A stretch of 64,000 nt of DNA. Origin: Collinsella aerofaciens (GTDB lineage: Bacteria; Actinomycetota; Coriobacteriia; Coriobacteriales; Coriobacteriaceae). The notes under the pieces were generated by a model. It worked only from the letters and a program-made list of their open reading frames with translations, did not search any database and had not been told where the DNA came from. Made by a program: the position numbers and the translations under genes. The stretch's first letter is position 1. Each line of letters opens with the position of its first letter. The DNA lies in the NCBI RefSeq assembly GCF_028206995.1, contig NZ_JAQLFL010000009.1, positions 1-64,000 on the forward strand, in the 5' to 3' direction. This document shows positions 37,217 through 44,787 of the stretch, piece after piece.

Positions 37217-37643
37217 GTTGTTCACTCCCTCCTGAATCCCATGCCGGAGAGACCCTGTCGACGTTGCCCCAAGCCGCCCGTGGTCTGGCATCGGCGTATC
37301 GAGTGCATGCGGCGAAACAGGCACTTCGATAGAATTCCTCCAACGATATACAGGTTAAATATACGCAGTTGCAGGGGGCAAACTTGAGCATAGGCCCTGC
37401 AATACGGGTGTATTGCAGGGGTTTTGGCAGGTTGGAATTATTCTCTAGAAGCTATAAAGGTGAGTGTATTACATGCGTACGCCTCAGAGATTTTTACGCG
37501 CTCTCATTTTAGATGTACTACGCTTGTATTCAAGTTAATGGTTATTTACTTGAGCGAAATAAAGTAATCGTTATAAGATGCTCAAGTATCGGCACATGCC
37601 GCATTTGACCGACTATATTGCACGCTCATTAAGGGGGCCAGTG
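37217..37643. promoter_or_regulatory. Divergent control region: formate hydrogenlyase operon versus PIN toxin-antitoxin
   Basis: This 427-base gap is the only long upstream space for the minus-strand fhl operon and for the plus-strand toxin-antitoxin pair. It is locally AT-rich, with a candidate operator at 37369-37420. No sigma-54 signature (TGGCAC-N5-TTGC) of the E. coli fhl type could be seen. Confidence 0.5.
37369..37420. promoter_or_regulatory. Candidate operator: three TTGCAGGG half-sites
   Basis: A perfect palindrome (37395-37420) has arms CCCTGCAATAC and GTATTGCAGGG around GGGT. A third copy of the half-site, TTGCAGGGG, lies at 37369-37377. It is about 180-200 bases upstream of the first gene of the fhl operon. 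Confidence 0.5.
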
Positions 37644-37967
37644 ATGTCATCGACTCAAAAACGAGCCATCCTGCAGGTGCGCATTCGCGAGGAAGACAAG
37701 CAGCATGCCGAACATCTCTACGACGCCATGGGCACATCGCTCGCCGAGGCCGTCCGTCTATTTGTCGCGCAGAGCATTTTGATGCGCAAGCTCCCCTTTC
37801 AGCCGGTCGCCGTGCGCTCAAAGGACGGCACCGCCGCCTATGGATCGCTCAAAGCATACGGTGACCCCAATCGCCGCTCCGAGGAGCGCAATGCCTGGAT
37901 TGAGTACCTCGCTACAGATAGCGACGATTCGATTTTGGGTCCCGAGGAAGTAGATATCCATGAGTAG
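37644..37967 (+). CDS. RelB/DinJ-like antitoxin of a PIN toxin-antitoxin pair
   Basis: 107 residues from ATG 37644, seven bases behind AAGGGGG. The N-terminus (AILQVRIREEDKQHAEHLYDAMGTSLAEAVRLFV) is a ribbon-helix-helix DNA-binding fold of the RelB/DinJ type. The remainder is a charged tail likely to bind the toxin. It overlaps the PIN gene by eight bases. Antitoxins of this type usually repress their own promoter. Confidence 0.75.
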   Translation: MSSTQKRAILQVRIREEDKQHAEHLYDAMGTSLAEAVRLFVAQSILMRKLPFQPVAVRSKDGTAAYGSLKAYGDPNRRSEERNAWIEYLATDSDDSILGPEEVDIHE

Positions 37968-38433
37968 CACCATCATCGACGAGACCGTCATCCTTCGCTA
38001 TCTGCTCGACGACGAGGTCCTGTCACCGCGCGCCGCCAAGGTCATCGCCACGCGCACCGCTCGTGTCTATCCCGAAATCATCACGCGCGTCGTGGTCACG
38101 CTGCGCGACGTCTATAAGGTTCCCCGCGTTGAGATTGCTGCGGCCATGAAAAGGCTGCTCGATGACGTCATGGTCGACGAGCCCACCGTTGTCGCCCTTG
38201 CCGTCAAGCTCTTTGGCAAGACCCATATGGACTTTACCGACTGCCTCCTCGCAGCCCGAACCGCCATCTACAACGATGATGTCGTGAGCTTTGGCAAGCC
38301 CATCATCCAAGGCATGATCGATTACCGTCGCAAGCGCCAAACCGCCGCCGATGCTCGCGACCGCGCCGCCGAAGCCCGCAGCCGAAGCACCGACTCCACC
38401 ATCGACAAGCTCCGCCACCGCCCCCGCAGCTAA
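37960..38433 (+). CDS. PIN-domain ribonuclease toxin
   Basis: 157 residues. A PIN fold is indicated by the N-terminal IIDETVILRYLLDD (acidic D/E at about residues 7-8 and 16-17) and the late motif HMDFTDCLLAARTA with further acidic residues. PIN toxins cleave RNA and are held by the upstream antitoxin. The C-terminal 35 residues are a charged low-complexity tail (AADARDRAAEARSRSTDS). An AGTTGCGGTG-family inverted repeat starts 14 bases past its stop. Confidence 0.78.
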   Translation: MSSTIIDETVILRYLLDDEVLSPRAAKVIATRTARVYPEIITRVVVTLRDVYKVPRVEIAAAMKRLLDDVMVDEPTVVALAVKLFGKTHMDFTDCLLAARTAIYNDDVVSFGKPIIQGMIDYRRKRQTAADARDRAAEARSRSTDSTIDKLRHRPRS

Positions 38434-38446
38434 CCCCATCCCCTCC

Positions 38447-38517
38447 TAAGTTGCGGTGAAATACGGACTGTTTCATGCCTTTAAAGGCCTCAACAGTCCG
38501 TATTTCACCGCAACTTA
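38447..38517. repeat. Inverted repeat, AGTTGCGGTG family, copy 5
   Basis: Perfect 26-base arms: TAAGTTGCGGTGAAATACGG then ACTGTT on the left (38447-38472), and the complement at 38492-38517, around 19 bases. It lies between convergent genes. Confidence 0.92.
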
Positions 38518-38549
38518 TTGTTGGGCGGCGGAGTCGGTAGTCTCTGCTA

Positions 38550-39548
38550 TCAGGAATCCGCAAAAGGCTTTGTAGTTGGGATACCGTAGCCGCGCATCAT
38601 AGCGCCAAACTCTTCGACATCATATGTGTCCGAGAGTTTGAAATGAATGACGTTATGACCCATGGCGCGCAAGTTCGCATCGCGCAATAAGGCGGCTCGA
38701 TAGGTTTTTGCCGCAGCATGTTCCAAATCTTTTTGAGTTTCGTCCTCAAACTTACCCAAACCATGAAGCTCTGCCAACATCCATGACCCATCTGGCATCT
38801 GCCAACCATAATCTGCCAGATAATAGCCGGCGCTTCCTGGCCGAGCAATCTCAACCTGAAGCTCAGGCGCAGCGACGCCAGCAAGGATCATTGCCGCTCG
38901 CGTCTCGGACTCTCCCCCGTTATCCGACCTTCCGTCCATATACTCGAACACGCCAAACGCACGGGAGATGCCATGCAAACCGCGGCAATTGGTCTGCGCA
39001 TACGCACGCAGCTCCTCGCGGTCGACATCATACTCGCGAGCCAATCCATCGACGTAGCCAAGCGCATACCGAAATGCACTCGTGCGGGCAATATCGACCA
39101 CCGTCCGATAGGGGTCTGTCAGCGTAAACGGGCCGAGCCGCCATACCTCACCCGGGCGCCATCGACGATACTCAACGAACTCATATGTATCGCGCCTGGA
39201 AGATCTCGGCAACAACATCTGAACGGCATTAAGCAGCGAGTAAGCGGAGCCGATACCGTACAGCAGTGCCGCCGTTGAACCGCAGAAAATGGCATCCGGC
39301 TCGACGGCCGCAATAGCAGATGCAAGCTGGAAAATGCGGGCTTCCACGTCAAGGTGGTTCCAATAAACAGGATCGGCGTACACATGGTTATAGAGTCGAA
39401 TTAAAAGTTCTTCTTGCATAAGCTCACGCGCGCGCCGCTCATCCCAAGGATCAATCGTTATCAATAGCTGCTCGTCATGATGAATCCCGAGAGTGGAAAA
39501 CAGCATCTTGGCATATGACTGCGGAAAATGTTTGCCTTTATCGAGCAT
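38550..39548 (-). CDS. AbiEi / DUF559-like protein
   Basis: 332 residues from ATG 39548 (MLDKGKHF). After an N-terminal helical part (probable degenerate winged helix), the AbiEi-like segment IFCGSTAALLYGIGS (about residue 90) and the line DPYRTVVDIARTSAF follow. The C-terminal part looks like a restriction-endonuclease-like fold of the DUF559/Vsr type: ESETRAAMILAG, YLADYGWQMPDG, AELHGLGKFED. Such proteins occur widely in actinobacteria and are often called AbiEi-type antitoxins. No partner toxin (AbiEii) is next to it. The function is unknown. Confidence 0.6.
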   Translation of the reverse strand: MLDKGKHFPQSYAKMLFSTLGIHHDEQLLITIDPWDERRARELMQEELLIRLYNHVYADPVYWNHLDVEARIFQLASAIAAVEPDAIFCGSTAALLYGIGSAYSLLNAVQMLLPRSSRRDTYEFVEYRRWRPGEVWRLGPFTLTDPYRTVVDIARTSAFRYALGYVDGLAREYDVDREELRAYAQTNCRGLHGISRAFGVFEYMDGRSDNGGESETRAAMILAGVAAPELQVEIARPGSAGYYLADYGWQMPDGSWMLAELHGLGKFEDETQKDLEHAAAKTYRAALLRDANLRAMGHNVIHFKLSDTYDVEEFGAMMRGYGIPTTKPFADS

Positions 39549-39608
39549 GGCCAACCCCCATAACCATCACGGCGGAGAGAATACCATTACGCTATCGCAT
39601 GCTTCCGT

Positions 39609-39736
39609 CCGCAGGCCTTGCCAAAAGCTGACCAAAAGCTTGACGTCGCAGGTCAAGGCTTCAAAAAATATTTCCACGCTCGGTAGACGGTCGCTACGAC
39701 CCTCCCAACGGCATCAAAATCCAACCTTACAAATAG
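39609..39736 (+). pseudogene. Possible degraded gene 3' end
   Basis: Two reading frames that look coding are joined by a shift in an A-run. PQALPKADQKLDVAGQGFKK (from 39609) runs into a second frame ending DGRYDPPNGIKIQPYK with stop TAG at 39734-39736. An AGTTGCGGTG-family repeat begins at that stop, as it does just past several real genes. No family is recognised. This could be chance. Confidence 0.25.
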
Positions 39737-39801
39737 TTGCGGTGAAATACGGACTACATGGGCCATAAAAGCCGAAAAACAGTCCGTATTTCACCGCAAC
39801 T
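39735..39801. repeat. Inverted repeat, AGTTGCGGTG family, copy 6
   Basis: Perfect 21-base arms (AGTTGCGGTGAAATACGGAC plus T; 39735-39755 and 39781-39801) enclose 25 bases. It lies between the AbiEi-like gene and the tRNA pair. Confidence 0.9.
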
Positions 39802-39846
39802 TAGGTGGGGCGTGGGGCGGCATCGATTCCCGTCACCCGTACACTT

Positions 39847-39886
39847 ACGAAAATGGCTCTGATTCCCAAAAGGAACCAGAGCCATT
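39847..39886 (-). terminator. Intrinsic terminator of the tRNA-Pro/tRNA-Gly unit
   Basis: On the minus strand, AATGGCTCTGGTTCC pairs imperfectly with GGAATCAGAGCCATT around TTTTGG and is followed by TTCG. It lies about 11 bases past the tRNA-Gly 3' end. Confidence 0.75.
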
Positions 39887-39897
39887 CATCTATCCTA

Positions 39898-39971
39898 TGG
39901 AGCGGGCGACGGGAATCGAACCCGCGTCATCAGCTTGGAAGGCTGGGGTTCTACCATTGAACTACGCCCGC
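39898..39971 (-). tRNA. tRNA-Gly (anticodon TCC)
   Basis: Acceptor GCGGGCG/CGCCCGC, anticodon loop CTTCCAA, T-arm GGGTTCGATTCCC, and encoded CCA at 39898-39900. It closely resembles E. coli tRNA-Gly(UCC). It is downstream of tRNA-Pro by six bases. Confidence 0.95.
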
Positions 39972-39977
39972 AAGATA

Positions 39978-40054
39978 TGGTCGGGACGACAGGATTTGAA
40001 CCTGCGACATCCTGCTCCCAAAGCAGGCGCGCTACCAAACTGCGCCACGTCCCG
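39978..40054 (-). tRNA. tRNA-Pro (anticodon TGG)
   Basis: Acceptor CGGGACG/CGTCCCG, anticodon loop TTTGGGA between CCTGC and GCAGG, T-arm CAGGTTCAAATCCTG, and encoded CCA at 39978-39980. Confidence 0.95.
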
Positions 40055-40145
40055 AAGGTGTTGAGCAGCTAAGGTCTAAACCTTGCGTGTCCCAAAGCGA
40101 AGGAAATTATAGGGGAGACTCCCCGCCTGTGCAAGCGCAGAAACC

Positions 40146-41504
40146 CTAGCTCCTCGAATGTGCGACAAAACGACTATGGAGCAGACCGATCACAAAGGCA
40201 ACCACGGCAACCGGCGCCCACGCGGCACCGATATCTGCCAGTGGCAGCGCATCAAACGGTAGCCACGCGCCCGCAAAGAACGCGTCGCGAACCGAGGTGA
40301 TCACGCTCTGCACCGCGACAACGCCGCCGACCCAGACCCATACCTGCGGATGAGCGTCGCAAAAGCCGTGCACCAGGCCCATCAGTACCAGCACGATGGC
40401 AACGGGATACAAGGCGTTGAGCATGGGCACCGAGAACATGAGGATCACGTCGAGGCCCACGTTGGAAAGCACGCACGAAAACGCCGCGAACACAAAGGCG
40501 AGAACCGCAAAGGGACGGCGCATGGCCTCCTCGGAGGCCTCCGCTCCCCCTTCGACCACATACGTCTCGCAGAAGTAGTGCGAGCAGCAGCTGATGAGGC
40601 CGATGCACACGTTCATGCAGGCGAGGAAGAAAATCGCAAAGACCACGACCGTGCCGACAAGACCAAAGTGCATAGAGGCCGAACGGGCGAGGATGGCGGC
40701 GCCGTTGGTGACATCGGGCATAACCGTGCCGAGCTGCATGCCGGCAAGCGCCAGACCGCAGTAGATGACGGCCATGAGTGCGCCGGCGATCACACCGGAG
40801 CGCGAAATCTCAAAGGCCACGCGATTGTCATCGGTAACACCCAACTCGTGGATGGTCTCGGCGATGATGATGCCGAAGGCGAGCGACGCGAGCAGGTCCA
40901 TGGTCTGATAGCCAGTCAGAAAGCCCTGCACGGCGGCGCCTGCATCGTAAGGAGCCTGAGGCGCGGCAGCCGGTCCCAGCGGCGAAATCACGGCAGCACC
41001 CACGACCAGCACAATGAGCGCAATGAGCGCGGGGCCCGTAATGCGGCCGAGCACGCGTGTGATGACACCCGGGCGCAGCGTGAGCGCAAACGCGACGACA
41101 AAGAAGCTAACGGCAAACACCAGGCGAGCCGTACCGAGCGAGACGCCCTCGGGCAGCAGCGGCACCAGCATCTCGAAGGCCGTGGAGCTCGTGCGCGGAA
41201 TAGCCAGGCACGGGCCGATGGCCAGATACACCGCCGCGACAAAGAACTCACCGAACTTGGGGTGCACGCGGCCGGCAAGCTCACGCGCCGTTCCGGCGAG
41301 CGCTACGGCGATAAAGCCCATGACGGGCAGGCCGATGGCAGCAATCAAAAAGCCAATCATGGCAAGTGGCGTGGCGGTACCGGCCTGAAGTGCCAGCAAC
41401 GGCGGAATGATGAGGTTACCGGCGCCAAAGAGCATCGAGAACAGCGCAATGCCGACGGTAACGACATGGTCGGAGCGCAGGCCGCGCGGGGCGGATGAGG
41501 CCAT
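40146..41504 (-). CDS. brnQ: Branched-chain amino acid transport system II carrier (BrnQ/LIVCS family)
   Basis: Sodium- or proton-coupled uptake of leucine, isoleucine and valine across the membrane. 452 residues with about 12 hydrophobic segments. The family N-terminus GIALFSMLFGAGNLIIPPLL (about residues 18-37) is clear. ATG 41504 (MASSAPRG) follows GAAAGGTGTGCCT. It lies alone between the tRNAs and the csd terminator. Confidence 0.93.
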   Translation of the reverse strand: MASSAPRGLRSDHVVTVGIALFSMLFGAGNLIIPPLLALQAGTATPLAMIGFLIAAIGLPVMGFIAVALAGTARELAGRVHPKFGEFFVAAVYLAIGPCLAIPRTSSTAFEMLVPLLPEGVSLGTARLVFAVSFFVVAFALTLRPGVITRVLGRITGPALIALIVLVVGAAVISPLGPAAAPQAPYDAGAAVQGFLTGYQTMDLLASLAFGIIIAETIHELGVTDDNRVAFEISRSGVIAGALMAVIYCGLALAGMQLGTVMPDVTNGAAILARSASMHFGLVGTVVVFAIFFLACMNVCIGLISCCSHYFCETYVVEGGAEASEEAMRRPFAVLAFVFAAFSCVLSNVGLDVILMFSVPMLNALYPVAIVLVLMGLVHGFCDAHPQVWVWVGGVVAVQSVITSVRDAFFAGAWLPFDALPLADIGAAWAPVAVVAFVIGLLHSRFVAHSRS

Positions 41505-41526
41505 AGGCACACCTTTCGGGTCGAAA

Positions 41527-41558
41527 CAAAAACGGGACGGGCAAAAACACCCGTCCCG
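41527..41558 (-). terminator. Intrinsic terminator of the selenium operon (after csd)
   Basis: On the minus strand CGGGACGGG, an eight-base loop, then CCCGTCCCG is followed by TTTTTGTTTC. It begins 15 bases past the csd stop. Confidence 0.92.
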
Positions 41559-41572
41559 CAAGTATATACGCT

Positions 41573-42712
41573 CTAGCAGGCTAAATCGCGCAAAGCGTCA
41601 ATCGCGGTGTCGACTTCCTCGTCCGTGTTGAAATACCCAAACGAGAAGCGAACGACACCCTGGCGTTCGGTCCCGAGCGCGCGGTGCATGAGCGGAGCGC
41701 AATGGGCACCGGGGCGCGTGGCAATCCCCCACCCTTGCATGAGCGCGTCCGAGATCTCGGCCGAATCGATATCGCCCACGTTGAGTGAGACGATCGCCGA
41801 GCGCATCGGCTGGTCAAACGCACCGTAGAGCTTAATCCCCGGAATCTTGCGCACCCCGGCAAGGAAGCGATCAGCGAGCGCACGCTCGTGGGCAGCAATC
41901 GCCTCGACCCCACCCTGGGCCTCGATAAAGTCGAGGCCGGCAGAAAGGCCCGCGATGCCGTGACCGTTGAGCGTGCCCGCCTCCAGGCGCGTAGGCCACT
42001 CAAGCGGCTGCAGTGGGTCGAAGCTGTGCACGCCCGTGCCGCCCATGGCCCACGGAGACACGTCAATGCCCTCTGCCACGGCCAGACCGCCGGTGCCTTG
42101 GGGTCCCATGAGCCCCTTGTGGCCGGTAAAGCACACGACGTCGAGCCCCATGGCTTGCATATCGATATGCGCCGTGCCGGCAGACTGCGAGGCATCGACG
42201 ATCACGAGTGCACCGGCCGCATGGGCCATGGCGGCTACGCGTGCAATGTCGACCGCGTTGCCGGTCACATTGGAGGCGTGCGTCACCACCACGGCACGCG
42301 TACCGGGTGTGACCAGCCGTTCGAGCTCGTCGTAGTCGAGCGCGCCGTTCGCGTCGCAGCCCGCATGCTCAACGGTCACACCCCGCTCTACCGCCAAGCG
42401 GTTGAGCGGACGCAGCACGGAGTTGTGCTCGAGCACTGTTGTGACCACACGGTCGCCGGGGCGAACCACGCCATTGATGACGGTGTTGAGCGCCGCGGTT
42501 GAGTTGGGCGTAAAGCACACATGGTTCGCCCTCGGGCAACCCAAAAGGCGCGCGAGCTTGGCACGGCAAGCGTGAATCGTACGAGCGGCATCGAGGGCAC
42601 CCGACGTGGCGCCGCGCCCGGCATTGCCGAGCGAGCACATCGCCTGCGTCACGGCATCAATGACCGTCTGCGGCTTGTGCATGGTCGTCGCCGCGTTATC
42701 CAGATAGATCAT
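41573..42712 (-). CDS. Cysteine desulfurase family protein
   Basis: PLP-dependent aminotransferase class V enzyme that releases sulfur (or selenium from selenocysteine). 379 residues from ATG 42712. MIYLDNAATTMHKP opens the protein. The PLP lysine is in CFTGHKGLMGPQGTGG (about residues 190-205), and the catalytic loop GAHCAPLMHRALG near residue 330 holds the active Cys. It is coupled to the DUF3343 gene by an ATGA overlap. Its place after selD, yedF and DUF3343 suggests that it supplies selenium to SelD. That role is inferred. Confidence 0.88.
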   Translation of the reverse strand: MIYLDNAATTMHKPQTVIDAVTQAMCSLGNAGRGATSGALDAARTIHACRAKLARLLGCPRANHVCFTPNSTAALNTVINGVVRPGDRVVTTVLEHNSVLRPLNRLAVERGVTVEHAGCDANGALDYDELERLVTPGTRAVVVTHASNVTGNAVDIARVAAMAHAAGALVIVDASQSAGTAHIDMQAMGLDVVCFTGHKGLMGPQGTGGLAVAEGIDVSPWAMGGTGVHSFDPLQPLEWPTRLEAGTLNGHGIAGLSAGLDFIEAQGGVEAIAAHERALADRFLAGVRKIPGIKLYGAFDQPMRSAIVSLNVGDIDSAEISDALMQGWGIATRPGAHCAPLMHRALGTERQGVVRFSFGYFNTDEEVDTAIDALRDLAC

Positions 42713-42960
42713 CGCACGACCTCCCACATATCAATCACGGTATAGCCCTCGGTAGGAACGCCCGCCGCGGTAAGCTCGCTGCGCAGCAGTTCCTCATCGG
42801 CAGGCAACGCCTTCCACGCCAGACCGCAGCCGGCAGCGACCTCCCCGGGCACGGGAATCGTGCGCCCGGGAAGTCCGCGCTCGATGCATAGGGTCTCGCA
42901 CCCCATGGCGGCCGCCGTGGTGGGAAACGTGATGACAAGCGCCGGGCGCTTCTCCCTCAT
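42709..42960 (-). CDS. DUF3343 (putative Se/S carrier-like) protein
   Basis: 83 residues, the core family domain only: VITFPTTAAAMGCETLCIERGLPGRTIPVPGEVAAGCGLAWKA. Two conserved cysteines (in CETLC and GCGLA) are candidates for chalcogen transfer. ATG 42960 is used because TTGGAGTTGCC precedes it, identical to the leader of the paralogue at 14624-15019. It lies between yedF and csd. Confidence 0.8.
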   Translation of the reverse strand: MREKRPALVITFPTTAAAMGCETLCIERGLPGRTIPVPGEVAAGCGLAWKALPADEELLRSELTAAGVPTEGYTVIDMWEVVR

Positions 42961-42979
42961 GGCAACTCCAACCAATACG

Positions 42980-43606
42980 CTACGGGCGCACGACGCGCAC
43001 GGCCTGCTCCATCTTCTCTACAATTACGTACATGTTGGTGACCTCGCCCACCGCAAGCTGGTCTTTAATGCCATAGTGGTCGAGGCAGGTACCACAGGTA
43101 AGGATCTCGACACCCTGCTCGGCCAGACCCTTCAAGTCGTCGAGTACCGGTGAGCCCTCGACAGTGAGCTTGGCGCCGCCGTTGTAGAACAGCATGGTCG
43201 CGGGCAGCTCCTCCTGCTGCGTCACGGCGAAGATAAACGCCTTCATGAGCTTGTGGCCCAGCTCGTCGTCGCCGCGGCCCATGCAGTCGGTGTAGACGGA
43301 AATGACGAGTTTACCCTTGCCGGCGCTGGCGTCGCAGAAAGCGGCACCGTCCTGCTCGGGATCGGCCACGGCAACGGCGCCAGAGGCCGCCACGGTCACG
43401 TGCCACTCGGCGTCAGAAACCTTCTCGACCGAGGCCGTACAGCCCTTCTCCTGCGCCATCTTGGAGATGTTCTTGACGGCGGTCTCGTTGTCGACCGAGG
43501 TCACGACGGCACCCTCGCCTTCAAGCTGCTTCAGGGCTTTGAGCGTCTTGACGACGGGCAGCGGGCAGGCATCGCCCATGGCATTGACTTCAATTTTGGT
43601 AGACAT
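42980..43606 (-). CDS. yedF: Selenium metabolism protein YedF
   Basis: 208 residues from ATG 43606 (MSTKIEVNAMG). The N-terminal TusA/SirA-like domain carries the CPLP motif (GDACPLPVVKTLKAL, about residues 11-25). The C-terminal DsrE-like domain carries ILTCGTCLDHYG. This two-domain form is a marker of organisms that use selenium and usually sits beside selD, as it does here (61 bases downstream). It is thought to deliver reduced selenium, which is not proven. Confidence 0.9.
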   Translation of the reverse strand: MSTKIEVNAMGDACPLPVVKTLKALKQLEGEGAVVTSVDNETAVKNISKMAQEKGCTASVEKVSDAEWHVTVAASGAVAVADPEQDGAAFCDASAGKGKLVISVYTDCMGRGDDELGHKLMKAFIFAVTQQEELPATMLFYNGGAKLTVEGSPVLDDLKGLAEQGVEILTCGTCLDHYGIKDQLAVGEVTNMYVIVEKMEQAVRVVRP

Positions 43607-43667
43607 AGCAAAGTCCTTTCGAAAGAACCGTTCTAGAGAACGGTAAACAGTTACATAAACGTGCGGG

Positions 43668-44717
43668 CTAGCGAACAACGCGAACGGCAGGACCGCCCGG
43701 CACCGGCTCGCACACGCGGCCGATTGTGGCGGCAACGCGCCCCTCGGCATCCAGGCGACGCGCAAGCTCATCCACATCGGCAGCAGATGCCGCGATAAGC
43801 AGGCCACCAGACGTCTGCGGATCGTACAGCGCGTCGAGCATGCCCGGCTCAAGGTCCTCGTCGGCAGCCACGCGCGGGCCAAAGAAGTCCTGGTTGCGGT
43901 AGGAGCCAGCGGGGATAATGCCCAGACGCGCCATGTCGAGCACCTGGTCAAAGAGCGACACCGCCCCCGACGCAAGCTCAATCTGCACGCCCGAGCCCTC
44001 GGCCATCTCGCACGCGTGCCCGATCAGGCCAAAGCCCGTGATGTCGGTGCAGCCGTGAAGCTCAAGTCCCTCGGCCAGACGAATCGGAGCCTCGTTGAGG
44101 GTGCGCATCGAGTCAAACATGGCTGCGGCCTCGTCCTGCTCGATGAGCTCGCCCTTAATGGCCGTGGTGATGATGCCCGAGCCGATCGCCTTGGTCAGCA
44201 GCAGAACATCGCCCACGCGTGCGCCGCTATTGGCGAGCATGTGGTCGAGCGCGACAAAACCGCTCACGGACAGACCGTATTTGGGCTCGTCGTCGTTGAT
44301 GGTATGGCCGCCCGCGATAGAGCAACCGGCCTCGACGCACTTGTCGGCGCCACCCGCCAGAATCTGGCCGGCGACCTCAACGCCCAGGCAGCTCGGAATG
44401 CACAGCAGGTTCATGGCATGGCTCGGCCGCCCGCCCATGGCGTAGATGTCCGACAGCGAGTTGGCCGCAGCGATCTGGCCAAACAGATACGGGTCGTCGA
44501 CCATCGGCGGGAAGAAGTCGATGGACTGAACGAGGCCTAAGTTATCGCCAACACGGAAGACACTCGCATCGTCGGAGGTATCGAACCCCACGAGCAGATT
44601 GTCGTTGGGCACATTTGGCAAGTCGCCCAGGACCTGGGCGAGGGCTCCAGGAGCCAACTTAGCGGCTCAACCGCTCGCGGCAGTCATAGACGTGAGCTTA
44701 ATCTGATCGTCAGCCAT
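43668..44717 (-). CDS. selD: Selenide, water dikinase, itself a selenoprotein
   Basis: Makes selenophosphate from selenide and ATP for SelA. The gene starts at ATG 44717 (MADDQIKLTSM) behind GAGGAGGTATCG and reads through an in-frame TGA at 44667-44669. Codon 17 is therefore Sec in the active-site loop TAASG-Sec-AAKLAPG, where E. coli has Cys17. It totals 349 residues. The conserved AIR-synthase-type domain follows (LVGFDTSDDASVF, SIDFFPPMVDDPY, SIAGGHTINDDEP). An automatic caller would start at a TTG codon at 44657 and lose the catalytic residue. Confidence 0.95.
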
Positions 44718-44787
44718 CGATACCTCCTCTCATCGGTCAATCATTTTCTCCCAGTATACGCATGAATGCAGGCTCACGGCCGATGCA

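Noticed and set aside
44657..44717. selD as an N-terminally truncated gene starting at TTG 44657
   Set aside because: An in-frame upstream ATG with a good ribosome-binding site restores the active-site loop through a TGA at codon 17.
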